Shown in pieces: positions 1-6,141 of a stretch of 12,394 bases of DNA. Numbering within the stretch: position 1 is the first letter of the stretch; every line of letters begins with the position of its first letter. The position numbers were made by a program, and so were the translations under genes. Under the pieces are notes generated by a model that was not told the DNA's origin, did not search any database, and worked only from the letters and a program-made list of their open reading frames with translations. Source of the stretch: CAZJBP01 sp964544115 (lineage in GTDB: Bacteria > Verrucomicrobiota > Kiritimatiellia > UBA8416 > JADHWI01); contig CAZJBP010000111.1 of NCBI GenBank assembly GCA_964544115.1, positions 1-12,394 of the forward strand, written 5' to 3'.

Positions 1-1
1 C

Positions 2-112
2 AAGAGCCCGCGCTGTACTCCTCTGCAGGTGGCCAGCGCAGCATGGCACCGGGTAGTGCGCGAACTCGGAGATGCGCCCGTCCAGCAGCCGCGCGATGTT
101 CGCTGGATGTGA
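2..112 (+). CDS. possible 3' end of an unidentified gene
   Basis: An open frame enters from the left edge and stops with TGA at 110-112, giving about 36 residues that end in RDVRWM. Third codon positions are moderately GC-rich, but the antisense strand is also open here, so the strand is uncertain. No motif is recognisable. In related gene orders a phosphotransferase can precede the next gene, but nothing in this short piece shows that. Confidence 0.2.
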   Translation, partial: KSPRCTPLQVASAAWHRVVRELGDAPVQQPRDVRWM

Positions 113-160
113 GGCGCCCGAATCGTCTAGAGTGCCGTTCCGTGAGAGGAAGGGACCGTC

Positions 161-1084
161 ATGAGCAGCTCTAATCCAAAACCCACGCTCCTGGTTCTGG
201 CCGCCGGCATCGGCAGCCGCTACGGCGGACTCAAACAGATCGACCCCGTGGGGCCGGGCGGGGAAGTCGTGCTCGACTACTCGGTGTATGACGCGCTGCG
301 TGCGGGGTTCGGCCGCGTCGTCTTCGTCATCCGCCGCGACATCCGCGACGCCTTCGAGTCCAACATCCTGTCGCGCTTTCGCGGGCACATCGACAGCGCC
401 TGCGTGTTCCAGGAACTCGACTCCCTGCCGTCGGGGCACCGCGTGCCGCCGGGCCGCAGTAAGCCGTGGGGCACGGGGCATGCGGTGCTGGTCGCAGCCG
501 ATGCGGTGCGGGAGCCGTTCGCGGTGATCAACGCCGACGATTTCTACGGCCGCAACAGCTTCCGGCTCCTCCACGACTTCCTCGTCGCGCGCCGTGCGAC
601 GACGCCCGCCGACTACGCCCTGGTCGGCTTCCGCCTCTGCAACACGCTCTCCGAGCACGGGCATGTGGCGCGCGGCCTGTGCGCGTGCAACGCGCAGGGG
701 CAGTTGACCGGCATCCGCGAGCTGACCCGCATCGTCAGCGAGAACGGCGAGGTCGCGAACGTGCCCGCCGATGGCCCGCGGGAGCGACTTGATCCCGAGG
801 CGATCATCTCGATGAACATGTGGGGCTTCGACCCTTCGCTGTTCGCCCCACTGGAGCGCCTGTTCGAGGAGTTCCTGACGGCCGAGGGATCGTCCGCGGC
901 GCGCGAGTTCTACCTGCCGGCCGCCGTGGACCGCCTGATCGGCGAAGGCGCCGCCACCTGCCGCGTCCTCAACACCCCCGATGAGTGGTTCGGGGTCACC
1001 TACCCCGCCGACAAGCCGCGGGTGGTGGAGAGCATCCGCCGGCGAATCGCCGCCGGCGAGTACCCCGAACGGCTGTGGGCATGA
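161..1084 (+). CDS. sugar-phosphate nucleotidyltransferase-like protein
   Basis: The 307-residue protein has an NTP-transferase (GT-A-like Rossmann) fold. The nucleotide-binding signature LAAGIGSRYGGLKQ lies at residues 13-26 and a metal-binding NADDFYG segment at 124-130. Members of this superfamily transfer a nucleotidyl group from an NTP to a sugar phosphate in the cytoplasm, making activated sugars for cell-surface or storage polymers. The substrate here cannot be read from the sequence. The ATG at 161 follows an AGGAAGGG ribosome binding site at 147-154 with good spacing, and length is normal for the stand-alone family. The gene lies just upstream of nadD, but 55 bases separate them and co-function is not implied. 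The family call is firm; the substrate is unknown. Confidence 0.85.
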   Translation: MSSSNPKPTLLVLAAGIGSRYGGLKQIDPVGPGGEVVLDYSVYDALRAGFGRVVFVIRRDIRDAFESNILSRFRGHIDSACVFQELDSLPSGHRVPPGRSKPWGTGHAVLVAADAVREPFAVINADDFYGRNSFRLLHDFLVARRATTPADYALVGFRLCNTLSEHGHVARGLCACNAQGQLTGIRELTRIVSENGEVANVPADGPRERLDPEAIISMNMWGFDPSLFAPLERLFEEFLTAEGSSAAREFYLPAAVDRLIGEGAATCRVLNTPDEWFGVTYPADKPRVVESIRRRIAAGEYPERLWA

Positions 1085-1139
1085 GGAAAGAAGTCCGTGC
1101 TTGAATCGGTTCCGCGCGGGGGTCAATACTCGCCGCGGT

Positions 1140-1778
1140 ATGGACAATGAGCTGACACGAGGAAGCGGACGCGAGCGGCTGGGCGTCCTCGGAGGCTCCT
1201 TCAACCCCGTTCACCTCGGCCACCTGATCATGGCCCAGAGCGCCCTGGAGGCCTTCGAGCTTTCGCGCGTGCTGTTGGTGCCCTGCAATCAGCCGCCGCA
1301 CAAGGAGGCCGCCCGGGTGGCAGACTCCGCCCACCGCCTCGCCATGCTCGAACACGCCCTCGAGGGCGAGTGGCGATTTGAGGTGTGCGACATCGAGATC
1401 CAGCGTGGCGGCATCTCCTACACCGTCGACACGCTGCGCGCACTCCGCCAGCGGCACCCGGAGAGCGACCTTTACTTTATCATCGGCTCCGACTCCCTGC
1501 GTGAACTGCACCAGTGGAAGGACATCTACACGATCCTTGAGCTGTGCACCATCGTCACGCTGTGCCGCCCCGGCGCCACCGTGGACCCGCTTTCGCCGGC
1601 CGACCTGCAGTTGCGCCCGCCGCACCCGGAGCGACTCCTGCAAAACGTGGCCGTCGGCCGGATGGTCGACATTTCTTCGACGGACATCCGTTACCGGGTG
1701 GCCGAGGGGATGAGCATCCGCTATCTTGTACCGACGGGCGTGGAGATGTATATTGCCGAGCACTCGCTATACAGGTGA
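1140..1778 (+). CDS. nadD: nicotinate-nucleotide adenylyltransferase NadD
   Basis: This 212-residue protein adenylylates nicotinate mononucleotide with ATP to form deamido-NAD, a step of NAD biosynthesis in the cytoplasm. The HIGH-type nucleotidyltransferase signature GSFNPVHLGH is at residues 19-28, the IIGSDSLRELHQW segment is near 114-126, and the C-terminal ISSTDIRYR signature is at 178-186. All are diagnostic of NadD. Length is typical. The ATG at 1140 puts about 13 residues before the first beta strand, which fits the family. It lacks a clear ribosome binding site, so the start is less certain than the identity. An open frame extends upstream to 981, but it overlaps the previous gene and that part is not NadD-like. 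It is followed by rsfS, a very common nadD-rsfS pairing. Confidence 0.95.
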   Translation: MDNELTRGSGRERLGVLGGSFNPVHLGHLIMAQSALEAFELSRVLLVPCNQPPHKEAARVADSAHRLAMLEHALEGEWRFEVCDIEIQRGGISYTVDTLRALRQRHPESDLYFIIGSDSLRELHQWKDIYTILELCTIVTLCRPGATVDPLSPADLQLRPPHPERLLQNVAVGRMVDISSTDIRYRVAEGMSIRYLVPTGVEMYIAEHSLYR

Positions 1779-1800
1779 CGGGGCCTCGGCGGCCCGGACA

Positions 1801-1806
1801 AGGGAG
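1801..1806 (+). promoter_or_regulatory. ribosome binding site in front of rsfS
   Basis: AGGGAG sits 7 bases before the codon ATC at 1814, which is exactly where RsfS homology begins. No ATG, GTG or TTG lies at the expected distance. This site is the main reason for considering an ATC start for rsfS. Confidence 0.6.
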
Positions 1807-1813
1807 AACCGAT

Positions 1814-2161
1814 ATCAACGCACAGGAACAGACACAGGCCATTATCGAGGCCCTTGAGTCCAAAAAGGGTGAGCGGATCGCGATCTTCGACATGCGCGGA
1901 CGCTCGGAGCTCACCGACGCCTACGTGGTCGTCTCCGGCTCAAGCCCGCCCCACCTCAAGGCCCTGTTCAATGAGGTGCAGCACGCACTGAAAGAAAAAG
2001 GTGTGACGTGTTACCGGCGCAGCGGCGACCCGGAATGCGGCTGGATGGTGCTCGACTACGTCGACGTCATCATCCATATCTTTCTTGAGGATACGCGGCA
2101 GTACTACGCCGTTGAAACGTTGTGGGCGCAGGCTCCTGCCACAGCGACGACTCCTCGCTGA
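1814..2161 (+). CDS. rsfS: ribosome silencing factor RsfS, possibly with an AUC start
   Basis: The protein (about 115 residues) matches RsfS/Iojap, which binds ribosomal protein uL14 on the large subunit and blocks subunit joining when nutrients are scarce. Family features are the N-terminal helix ending in ESKKGE, the DAYVVVSGSS core near residues 35-44, and the DYVDVIIHIF then RQYYAVETLW segment at about 81-104. No ATG exists near the N terminus. The best ribosome binding site points to ATC at 1814. The alternative is GTG at 1775, which overlaps the nadD stop as GTGA and would add 13 residues (VTGPRRPGQGRTD) that do not look like RsfS. An ATG-to-ATC change, genuine or by sequencing error, is possible. 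Its last 92 bases overlap the convergent gene on the other strand. Confidence 0.88.
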   Translation: MNAQEQTQAIIEALESKKGERIAIFDMRGRSELTDAYVVVSGSSPPHLKALFNEVQHALKEKGVTCYRRSGDPECGWMVLDYVDVIIHIFLEDTRQYYAVETLWAQAPATATTPR

Positions 2162-2669
2162 GCGACTCCCGCGCGAAGCCCTCCATTTGCAGCAGGTGAT
2201 CCGCCAGTTCGCGAATCCGGTCCTGTTCGGCCGCCCCGGTGCCGTGGGCCGCGCTGAACCCCAGTTCCGACACCACCGCCACCAGCGTCTGCAACTGGAC
2301 CACCGTGTCCCCGCCCGGCGCCGCCGGGCGCGCCAGGAACCACCCGCCCAACCCGCAGGTCAGGAACAGGGCAGCCGCGGCCGCCAGCCGCGGAATCGGC
2401 AGCTCAAACCGGATGCGTCGCGCCGTGCCGCGGCCGCCGGCCGTCTCGCGCGCCGCCCACTGCCGCACCGGCACCGCCGGCGCAGCGTCGGCTTCGGCCT
2501 GGGCTGCCAAGGCCGCCCGGGCCACGGCCTGAAGCCGGCCCATGGCCTCGCGCCGCCGCGCCACGGCCGGGTCAGAGGCCAGCGCTTTATCCAACTGCCG
2601 CCGCTGCCGGGGCGACAATTCGCCCGACTCGCCCAGCAGGATCAACCTGTCGATCGCTTCTCGGTTCAT
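2070..2669 (-). CDS. membrane-anchored anti-sigma factor-like protein
   Basis: The 199-residue protein starts with a helical cytoplasmic segment (MNREAIDRLI, then GELSPRQRRQLDKALASDP, residues 16-34) of the kind seen in anti-sigma proteins. A single predicted transmembrane helix lies at about residues 93-113 (AAAALFLTCGLGGWFLA), and the remainder is extracytoplasmic and ends in an alanine/glutamate-rich helix. No HxxxCxxC zinc motif is present. It sits 37 bases behind an ECF sigma gene on the same strand, so the inferred role is to hold that sigma factor at the membrane. A GGAGGCGGGAG ribosome binding region precedes the ATG at 2669. The C-terminal 30 residues are encoded opposite conserved rsfS codons, so that tail is probably poorly conserved. 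No sequence motif proves sigma binding; the call rests on architecture and position. Confidence 0.65.
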   Translation of the reverse strand: MNREAIDRLILLGESGELSPRQRRQLDKALASDPAVARRREAMGRLQAVARAALAAQAEADAAPAVPVRQWAARETAGGRGTARRIRFELPIPRLAAAAALFLTCGLGGWFLARPAAPGGDTVVQLQTLVAVVSELGFSAAHGTGAAEQDRIRELADHLLQMEGFARESLSEESSLWQEPAPTTFQRRSTAAYPQERYG

Positions 2670-2706
2670 AGCTCCCGCCTCCGCCGCGCCCCGGCCCGTC
2701 CAGGCG

Positions 2707-3282
2707 TCACACGGCCGTTTCGCCAGAAAACTCCCCGCCCAGCGCGGCCCGCAGCTTCGCCAGCGCGTACTGCATCCGCGCCAGGGCGGTATTGATGGAC
2801 ACCCCCTGGATGCGCGCTATCTCCTTGAAGGGCACCTCGCCCTGCGTGCGCAGAACGAAGACCTCCCTCTGGTCGGGCGGCAGCAGGGCCACCGCCTCCG
2901 CCACGCGCCTCCCGGTCTCCGCCGCCACCAGCGCCTGGTCCGGGCTGGGCTCGCGACCGGGCAGCCGGTTGACCCTCGGCTCCTCTCCCTCCTCCGCACC
3001 GTCCAGCCAGAGGTCGGGCCGCTTGCGCCGGCCGGCATCGATCAGCCGGTTATGGGCCATGCGCAGAACCCACCCCAGGAAGTTGCGCTCACGGTAGCGG
3101 TCCGCATGCCGCATCACCTTGAGCCAGACGTCCTGGAAGGCCTCCTCCGCGTCCGCGCGACTGGGCGCCATCTGCACGATATAAGAGAACACGGCCCGCC
3201 GGTGACGCTCCACCAGCGCCTCCAGCGCCCCCACGTCGCCGCCGCGGTAGCGGGTCAACAGTTCGAAATCGCTCGGTTCCAT
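2707..3282 (-). CDS. ECF (group 4) RNA polymerase sigma factor
   Basis: This 191-residue protein has the two-domain layout of sigma-70 family ECF factors. Sigma region 2 spans about residues 20-90, including DAEEAFQDVWLKV (44-56) and FLGWVLRMAHNRLID (68-82), the -10 binding part. Region 4 spans about 125-181, with LPPDQREVFVLR and the HTH FKEIARIQGVSINTALARMQYALAKLR for -35 recognition. The linker is acidic. The ATG at 3282 is chosen because it is preceded by a GGGGGCGAG ribosome binding region. An in-frame ATG at 3333 would add 17 arginine/glycine-rich residues unlike sigma region 2. It lies between a membrane metalloprotease gene and an anti-sigma-like gene on the same strand, suggesting a self-contained envelope-signal module. 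Confidence 0.93.
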   Translation of the reverse strand: MEPSDFELLTRYRGGDVGALEALVERHRRAVFSYIVQMAPSRADAEEAFQDVWLKVMRHADRYRERNFLGWVLRMAHNRLIDAGRRKRPDLWLDGAEEGEEPRVNRLPGREPSPDQALVAAETGRRVAEAVALLPPDQREVFVLRTQGEVPFKEIARIQGVSINTALARMQYALAKLRAALGGEFSGETAV

Positions 3283-3339
3283 GTCTCGCCCCCGCCGACG
3301 GCGCCCGCCACCAAGGGGACAACGTCCGCGCACCGCCCT

Positions 3340-4038
3340 TTATTGCATGGCCGCCGCGAGCCGGCCCGCCAGCCAGCCCACCGCCCGCGCGCCCGCCGCC
3401 ACCGCCTCGGCGACGTGCCGCGCCAGCGTCCACGCCGCTTCGCCCAGGCCCGCGCGCGACACCAGCACCACCCAGGCGCAGACGCCCAGCACGTTCATCA
3501 GGAAGATCACGGCATACGAAAAGAGGTGCCCGCATTCGCGGATGTCGGGCTGGTGCTGCGCCAGCGACGTCAGGGTGAACGTGAGATGAAACCCCCAGGT
3601 GAACCCCACCACGCCCAGCCAGTAGAGCTCGAACTGCGCGACCGGGTAGAACAGGCCGAGGAGGTAGTAGGCGATGATCGCGAGGACCGTGTAGAGAGGG
3701 AAGAAGTACGGGGCCAGGGTGACCAGGAAATTGCTGTCGCTGAGCGTGACCGCGCCGCTGTTCTTGCGCACCCGGATGCCCAGGACCCGGAAGCCGAACA
3801 CCCAGGCCCACAGGGCGTGCGTCAGCTCGTGGGCCCAGACATAGCTGCGCACGGGGCGGGGCAGGCAGGCGTAGAGGACCACCCAGAGCGCAAAACCGGC
3901 CGCCAGCGAGGCCGCCGCGGGCGACACCAGGCGAGGGCTGTTCACCTGCAATCCGACCAGCAGATCCCAGAGCGTGTGCGCGGTCGCCGCGCACAGCGGC
4001 AGCATCAGCACCCCAATCAACCGACGGATCCAACGCAT
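3340..4038 (-). CDS. M50-like membrane metalloprotease
   Basis: The 232-residue protein has four to five predicted membrane helices (about residues 5-30, 42-60, 106-131, 137-158 and 172-194). A zinc-protease motif H-E-L-T-H at 70-74 lies within a hydrophobic segment, as in intramembrane site-2-type proteases. A candidate third ligand is D165 in QHQPDIRECG. Such enzymes cleave membrane-spanning substrates, often anti-sigma factors. A GGGAGG ribosome binding site lies 6 bases before the ATG at 4038, and 57 bases separate its stop from the ECF sigma start. The order protease, sigma, anti-sigma is suggestive of regulated proteolysis, but substrate cleavage is inference. The canonical LDG motif of classic site-2 proteases is not visible, so a related M50-like subfamily is likely. 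Confidence 0.7.
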   Translation of the reverse strand: MRWIRRLIGVLMLPLCAATAHTLWDLLVGLQVNSPRLVSPAAASLAAGFALWVVLYACLPRPVRSYVWAHELTHALWAWVFGFRVLGIRVRKNSGAVTLSDSNFLVTLAPYFFPLYTVLAIIAYYLLGLFYPVAQFELYWLGVVGFTWGFHLTFTLTSLAQHQPDIRECGHLFSYAVIFLMNVLGVCAWVVLVSRAGLGEAAWTLARHVAEAVAAGARAVGWLAGRLAAAMQ

Positions 4039-4181
4039 GCGACGCCTCCCGCCCGTCGCCGCCCCGGCAACGTGGCCATCGGGGCGGGATTATGCGCCGA
4101 GACCCGGCGCCGGTTCAACCGCGATCCGCAGCCGAGCTTGACTCGGTTCGAGCGCCTCACCAATAATGCCGCTTCCTCGTC

Positions 4182-4257
4182 GCCAGCTTAGCTCAGTTGG
4201 TAGAGCAGCTGATTTGTAATCAGCAGGTCGTCGGTTCGAGCCCGACAGCTGGCTCCA
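4182..4257 (+). tRNA. tRNA-Thr (anticodon TGT)
   Basis: A complete cloverleaf is visible. The acceptor stem is GCCAGCT/AGCTGGC (4182-4188 with 4247-4253), the D arm has AGCTCAGTTGGTAGAGC, the anticodon stem is GCTGA/TCAGC with loop TTTGTAA and anticodon TGT, and the T arm has the GGTTCGAGCCC loop region. The discriminator base T is followed by an encoded CCA (4255-4257). Backbone genes lie on its left and accessory genes on its right, so its 3' end is a plausible attachment site of a mobile element. Confidence 0.97.
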
Positions 4258-4259
4258 TC

Positions 4260-4297
4260 CTAAACGCCCCGAAAACGGCCCGACGACACGCGTTTAG
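4260..4297. repeat. inverted repeat at the tRNA 3' flank
   Basis: CTAAACGC (4260-4267) and GCGTTTAG (4290-4297) form a perfect 8-bp inverted repeat separated by 22 bases, starting 3 bases after the tRNA CCA. It could be a recombinase binding pair or a transcript-end hairpin. There is no T run after it. Confidence 0.45.
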
Positions 4298-4383
4298 ACC
4301 AATAAATACAGGCATTTGACGAATGCCATGGTGTCTATTGCCCGTCGCTTGTGTGCAGGTCCGGTCTCTTCTGAATCGCTCCA

Positions 4384-4417
4384 TTTGGCCGCGCCAAAGG
4401 GTAGCAAAAAGGTAGCA
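4384..4417. repeat. hairpin plus GGTAGCA direct repeats
   Basis: TTTGGC (4384-4389) pairs with GCCAAA (4393-4398) around a CGC loop. Immediately after it GGTAGCA occurs twice (4400-4406 and 4411-4417), 11 bases apart, about one helical turn. Similar doubled GGTAGCA motifs are seen beside tRNA-integrated elements; a recombinase arm-site role is inference. Confidence 0.4.
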
Positions 4418-4755
4418 TGTCGGTTTTCTGACCGTCGGATGACCACAACACGCCGCACGAATGCGTCCGGACGGGGCGTTTGCGTTGCTTGAAGGTTGCG
4501 CTGGGAAGATGGCGTGCGCTGCCTGATTCTGTGTGGCTTTGGTGCCACCGAATGGTCGTCTTCGGTGTTCGGCCGTGTCGGGTTTGTGCGAGGTTGTGGG
4601 GGACCTAGAAAAAAAAACCTCACCCTTCCCGTCCCGTCCTCTGCATGAAACACCGCGCAACGTCTTGAGCGCTTTCGCAACGGAAGCGGTCGTTTCATCG
4701 CGTTGCATCAGTCTGTGCCGAAAGAGCCGTTGTGTTCCCTCCGAGTCCTGTAGGC

Positions 4756-4778
4756 GTTGATTTTTGACTGTTTAGTGA
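4756..4778 (+). promoter_or_regulatory. GTTGATT-N12-GTGA box, copy 1
   Basis: This copy reads GTTGATTTTTG, six variable bases, then TAGTGA. It matches the box at 5634-5656 at 18 of 23 positions. It lies 138 bases before the first gene of the plus-strand run. A regulator-binding site or promoter element is inferred from repetition upstream of genes. Confidence 0.4.
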
Positions 4779-4852
4779 GGCGCGCGTTGGGGAAGGAACG
4801 TCACGGCAATCGGGGGATGTGCGCGGTTGTGTACGCTCCGAGTGCGGTGGAT

Positions 4853-4875
4853 GTTGATTCCTTCCCTTCTGGTGA
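4853..4875 (+). promoter_or_regulatory. GTTGATT-N12-GTGA box, degenerate copy
   Basis: GTTGATT and GTGA occur with the same 12-base spacing as in the other two boxes, but the interior differs (CCTTCCCTTCTG). It ends 41 bases before the ATG at 4917. It may be chance, and is weaker evidence than the two good copies. Confidence 0.25.
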
Positions 4876-4916
4876 GACGCGTGTGCGGGAACGAAGTCAC
4901 TACAGGAGGACGGAAG

Positions 4917-5243
4917 ATGTTGACGACGACGGCGGAGGCGGTGAGGGCGTTACTGAAGGCGGATCCGAGTCTGACACCCTTGGATCGTGCGCGGATTCTG
5001 GGGGCCGCGCGGAATCACGGTAAGAGCGAACAACCGGCGCCCGCAGTGGCGGCGACGCGTGAGTCGCGTGTCCTGCCGCGTGCAGAGGTGGCGCGGCGGT
5101 TCAACCGGTCGTTGCGGTTCGTGGACAAGCTGGCGGTGCAGGGGGTGCTTCGCCGTGTGAAACTGCCCGGCCGTCAGCGGGCGTGCGGGTTCCTGGCCGA
5201 CGAAGTCGATCGCCTGATGGCCGGGGAAGGCGGTGAAGCATGA
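4917..5243 (+). CDS. excisionase/MerR-like HTH DNA-binding protein
   Basis: This 108-residue protein ends in a small winged-HTH of the AlpA/excisionase type at about residues 53-101: LPRAEVARRFNRSLRFVDKL, then a wing VLRRVKLPGRQRACGF, then LADEVDRLMA. Such proteins bind short DNA sites and direct excision or control mobile-element genes. The N-terminal 50 residues are helical and unrecognised. The ATG at 4917 is chosen because AGGAGG lies at 4905-4910, 6 bases upstream; the frame is open back to 4827 but lacks a ribosome binding site there. It overlaps the next gene by 4 bases (ATGA at 5240-5243). It is the first gene of the accessory run, downstream of two GTTGATT boxes. The HTH class is likely; excisionase function is inference. 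Confidence 0.75.
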   Translation: MLTTTAEAVRALLKADPSLTPLDRARILGAARNHGKSEQPAPAVAATRESRVLPRAEVARRFNRSLRFVDKLAVQGVLRRVKLPGRQRACGFLADEVDRLMAGEGGEA

Positions 5244-5638
5244 TCGCCAGACGGGAGTGGATCAAGCCGGCGCCGCCCGCGCCGAGGGGGCGGGTGGTCG
5301 GCCACGTGATGGGGCACCGTCTGACGCTGGAACTCGACGATGCGGTCATTACGGCCGAACTGCGGAAGCGGGGTGTGGGGGGGAAGGTCGAAAACGAAGT
5401 CCGCCAGGGACGCAGTTGGCTCCTGGCCTACCCCACCGAACACGGCCTTGACGTGTTTCTGTGGCTGGGGAAGGCGGGGGATTCCGGGTTCGCGTGCTAC
5501 CACTTGGCGGGAGTCGCTCCCGTCTGCACTGCGAGCCTGCGGTTGCTCACGTCACTGCGCGGGATGGTGGGGGTGATCGACCACGAAGAGTACTTCGAAA
5601 AGGGTAGTTCACAACCATCCCTCGAGCCGGGGTGTTGA
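5240..5638 (+). CDS. hypothetical protein in mobile-element operon
   Basis: The 132-residue protein is not recognised. It overlaps the previous gene by ATGA, so translation is probably coupled. It has a mixed composition with a hydrophobic middle (SWLLAYPTEHGLDVFLWLG, residues 59-77) too short and polar for a clear membrane helix, and a short charged, helix-like N-terminal half. High GC at third codon positions supports it being real. Its stop lies beside the second GTTGATT box, which precedes the Cro-like gene. No catalytic motif is visible. Confidence 0.7.
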   Translation: MIARREWIKPAPPAPRGRVVGHVMGHRLTLELDDAVITAELRKRGVGGKVENEVRQGRSWLLAYPTEHGLDVFLWLGKAGDSGFACYHLAGVAPVCTASLRLLTSLRGMVGVIDHEEYFEKGSSQPSLEPGC

Positions 5639-5656
5639 TTTTTGCACCTATAGTGA
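5634..5656 (+). promoter_or_regulatory. GTTGATT-N12-GTGA box, copy 2
   Basis: This copy reads GTTGATTTTTG, six variable bases, then TAGTGA, 35 bases before the GTG start of the Cro-like regulator. It overlaps the stop of the preceding gene. An autoregulatory operator is a reasonable guess. The TATAGT inside it could serve as a -10 hexamer, but no -35 lies at standard spacing. Confidence 0.45.
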
Positions 5657-5690
5657 CGGCACCACTACCGCCGTCAGAAAGCGAGGAGAG

Positions 5691-5897
5691 GTGAGACTGC
5701 AGGAGGAGCTGACCAAACGGGGGTTGAGTCAACGGGAACTGGCGTACCGGTCGGGCGTCTCAGTTCCCCTGGTCAACGGGTACTGTAGGGGGGCACGGCC
5801 ATGCCGGCGCAATGCCGAGCGGATCGCGAAGACCCTTGGGATGGAACCCGAAGCACTGTGGGGGCGGGAACTCGAGACCTACCTGAGGAACCGGTAA
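5691..5897 (+). CDS. Cro/CI-family HTH transcriptional regulator
   Basis: This 68-residue protein is a compact Cro/CI (HTH_3) domain. The helix-turn-helix LSQRELAYRSGVSVPLVNGY at residues 13-32 is followed by the usual RRNAERIAKTLGMEPEALWG helices (39-58). Such proteins bind operator palindromes and control mobile-element gene expression. It starts at GTG 5691 just after a GAGGAG ribosome binding site at 5683-5688. The spacing is only 2 bases, so this start is weakly defined. A GTTGATT box lies 35 bases upstream. It is likely a regulator of the element's own run of genes. Confidence 0.88.
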   Translation: MRLQEELTKRGLSQRELAYRSGVSVPLVNGYCRGARPCRRNAERIAKTLGMEPEALWGRELETYLRNR

Positions 5898-5934
5898 CGC
5901 TATGGACGACTCCAAAGAATCGAGGGGAACAAGT

Positions 5935-6141
5935 ATGGCAAAGCAAGAACGCAAGGCATGCATTCGGTTGACCGAGGACGAACTGGATCTGTTGCTGGCG
6001 CTCATGGAGTCCATGACCGGGGGGCCCTGTTGGCGACGCAACGAGCGCGAGAGTTGGCGGCTCCTGGAAAAGGTCGATCGGTGCGCAATGCGGTTTGCGA
6101 AGGAGTTGCCCAATGGCGACGATCACCCATCCCCTGTTTGA
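5935..6141 (+). CDS. small hypothetical protein
   Basis: The 68-residue protein is charged and helical, with an acidic segment RLTEDELDLLLALMESM at 9-25 followed by a basic WRRNERESWRLLEKV segment. The frame is open from ATG 5902, but ATG 5935 is preferred because GAGGGGAA lies 7 bases upstream. No family is recognised. The leading segment resembles the start of small antirepressor or ribbon-type proteins only in general character. It overlaps the next gene by 29 bases, and its last codons hold that gene's ribosome binding site. Confidence 0.6.
   Translation: MAKQERKACIRLTEDELDLLLALMESMTGGPCWRRNERESWRLLEKVDRCAMRFAKELPNGDDHPSPV

Larger units (their letters stand above)
4258..4916. other. gene-free stretch after tRNA-Thr
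   Basis: No convincing protein gene occurs here. The stretch holds an inverted repeat next to the tRNA (4260-4297), a hairpin plus GGTAGCA direct repeats (4384-4417), an A-rich run near 4609-4617, and two of the GTTGATT boxes (4756 and 4853). Minus-strand frames across the stretch lack ribosome binding sites and run into the antisense of the tRNA. It is the kind of place where an attachment site and control region of an integrated element would lie, but no integrase gene is next to it. Confidence 0.6.

Noticed and set aside
996..1763. 255-codon minus-strand frame
   Set aside because: It lies wholly opposite nadD and has no family features; GC-rich DNA keeps the antisense frame open.
4143..4153. 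Second tRNA fragment: TCGGTTCGAGC also occurs in the tRNA at 4231-4241
   Set aside because: Only 11 bases match and the flanks do not form a T-arm, so it is too short to call an attachment-site remnant.
2542..4191. 549-codon plus-strand frame
   Set aside because: It is antisense to the sigma factor and the metalloprotease, both of which have clear motifs; its composition is arginine/proline/glutamine-rich.
4220..4708. Minus-strand frame ending in EPAVGLEPTTC
   Set aside because: The end is the antisense of tRNA-Thr, a classic false gene, and the rest has no recognisable protein character.
4756..5656. Sigma-54 promoter reading of the GTTGATT boxes
   Set aside because: GG and GC elements are 11 bases apart in one copy instead of 10, and the GC is missing in the other.
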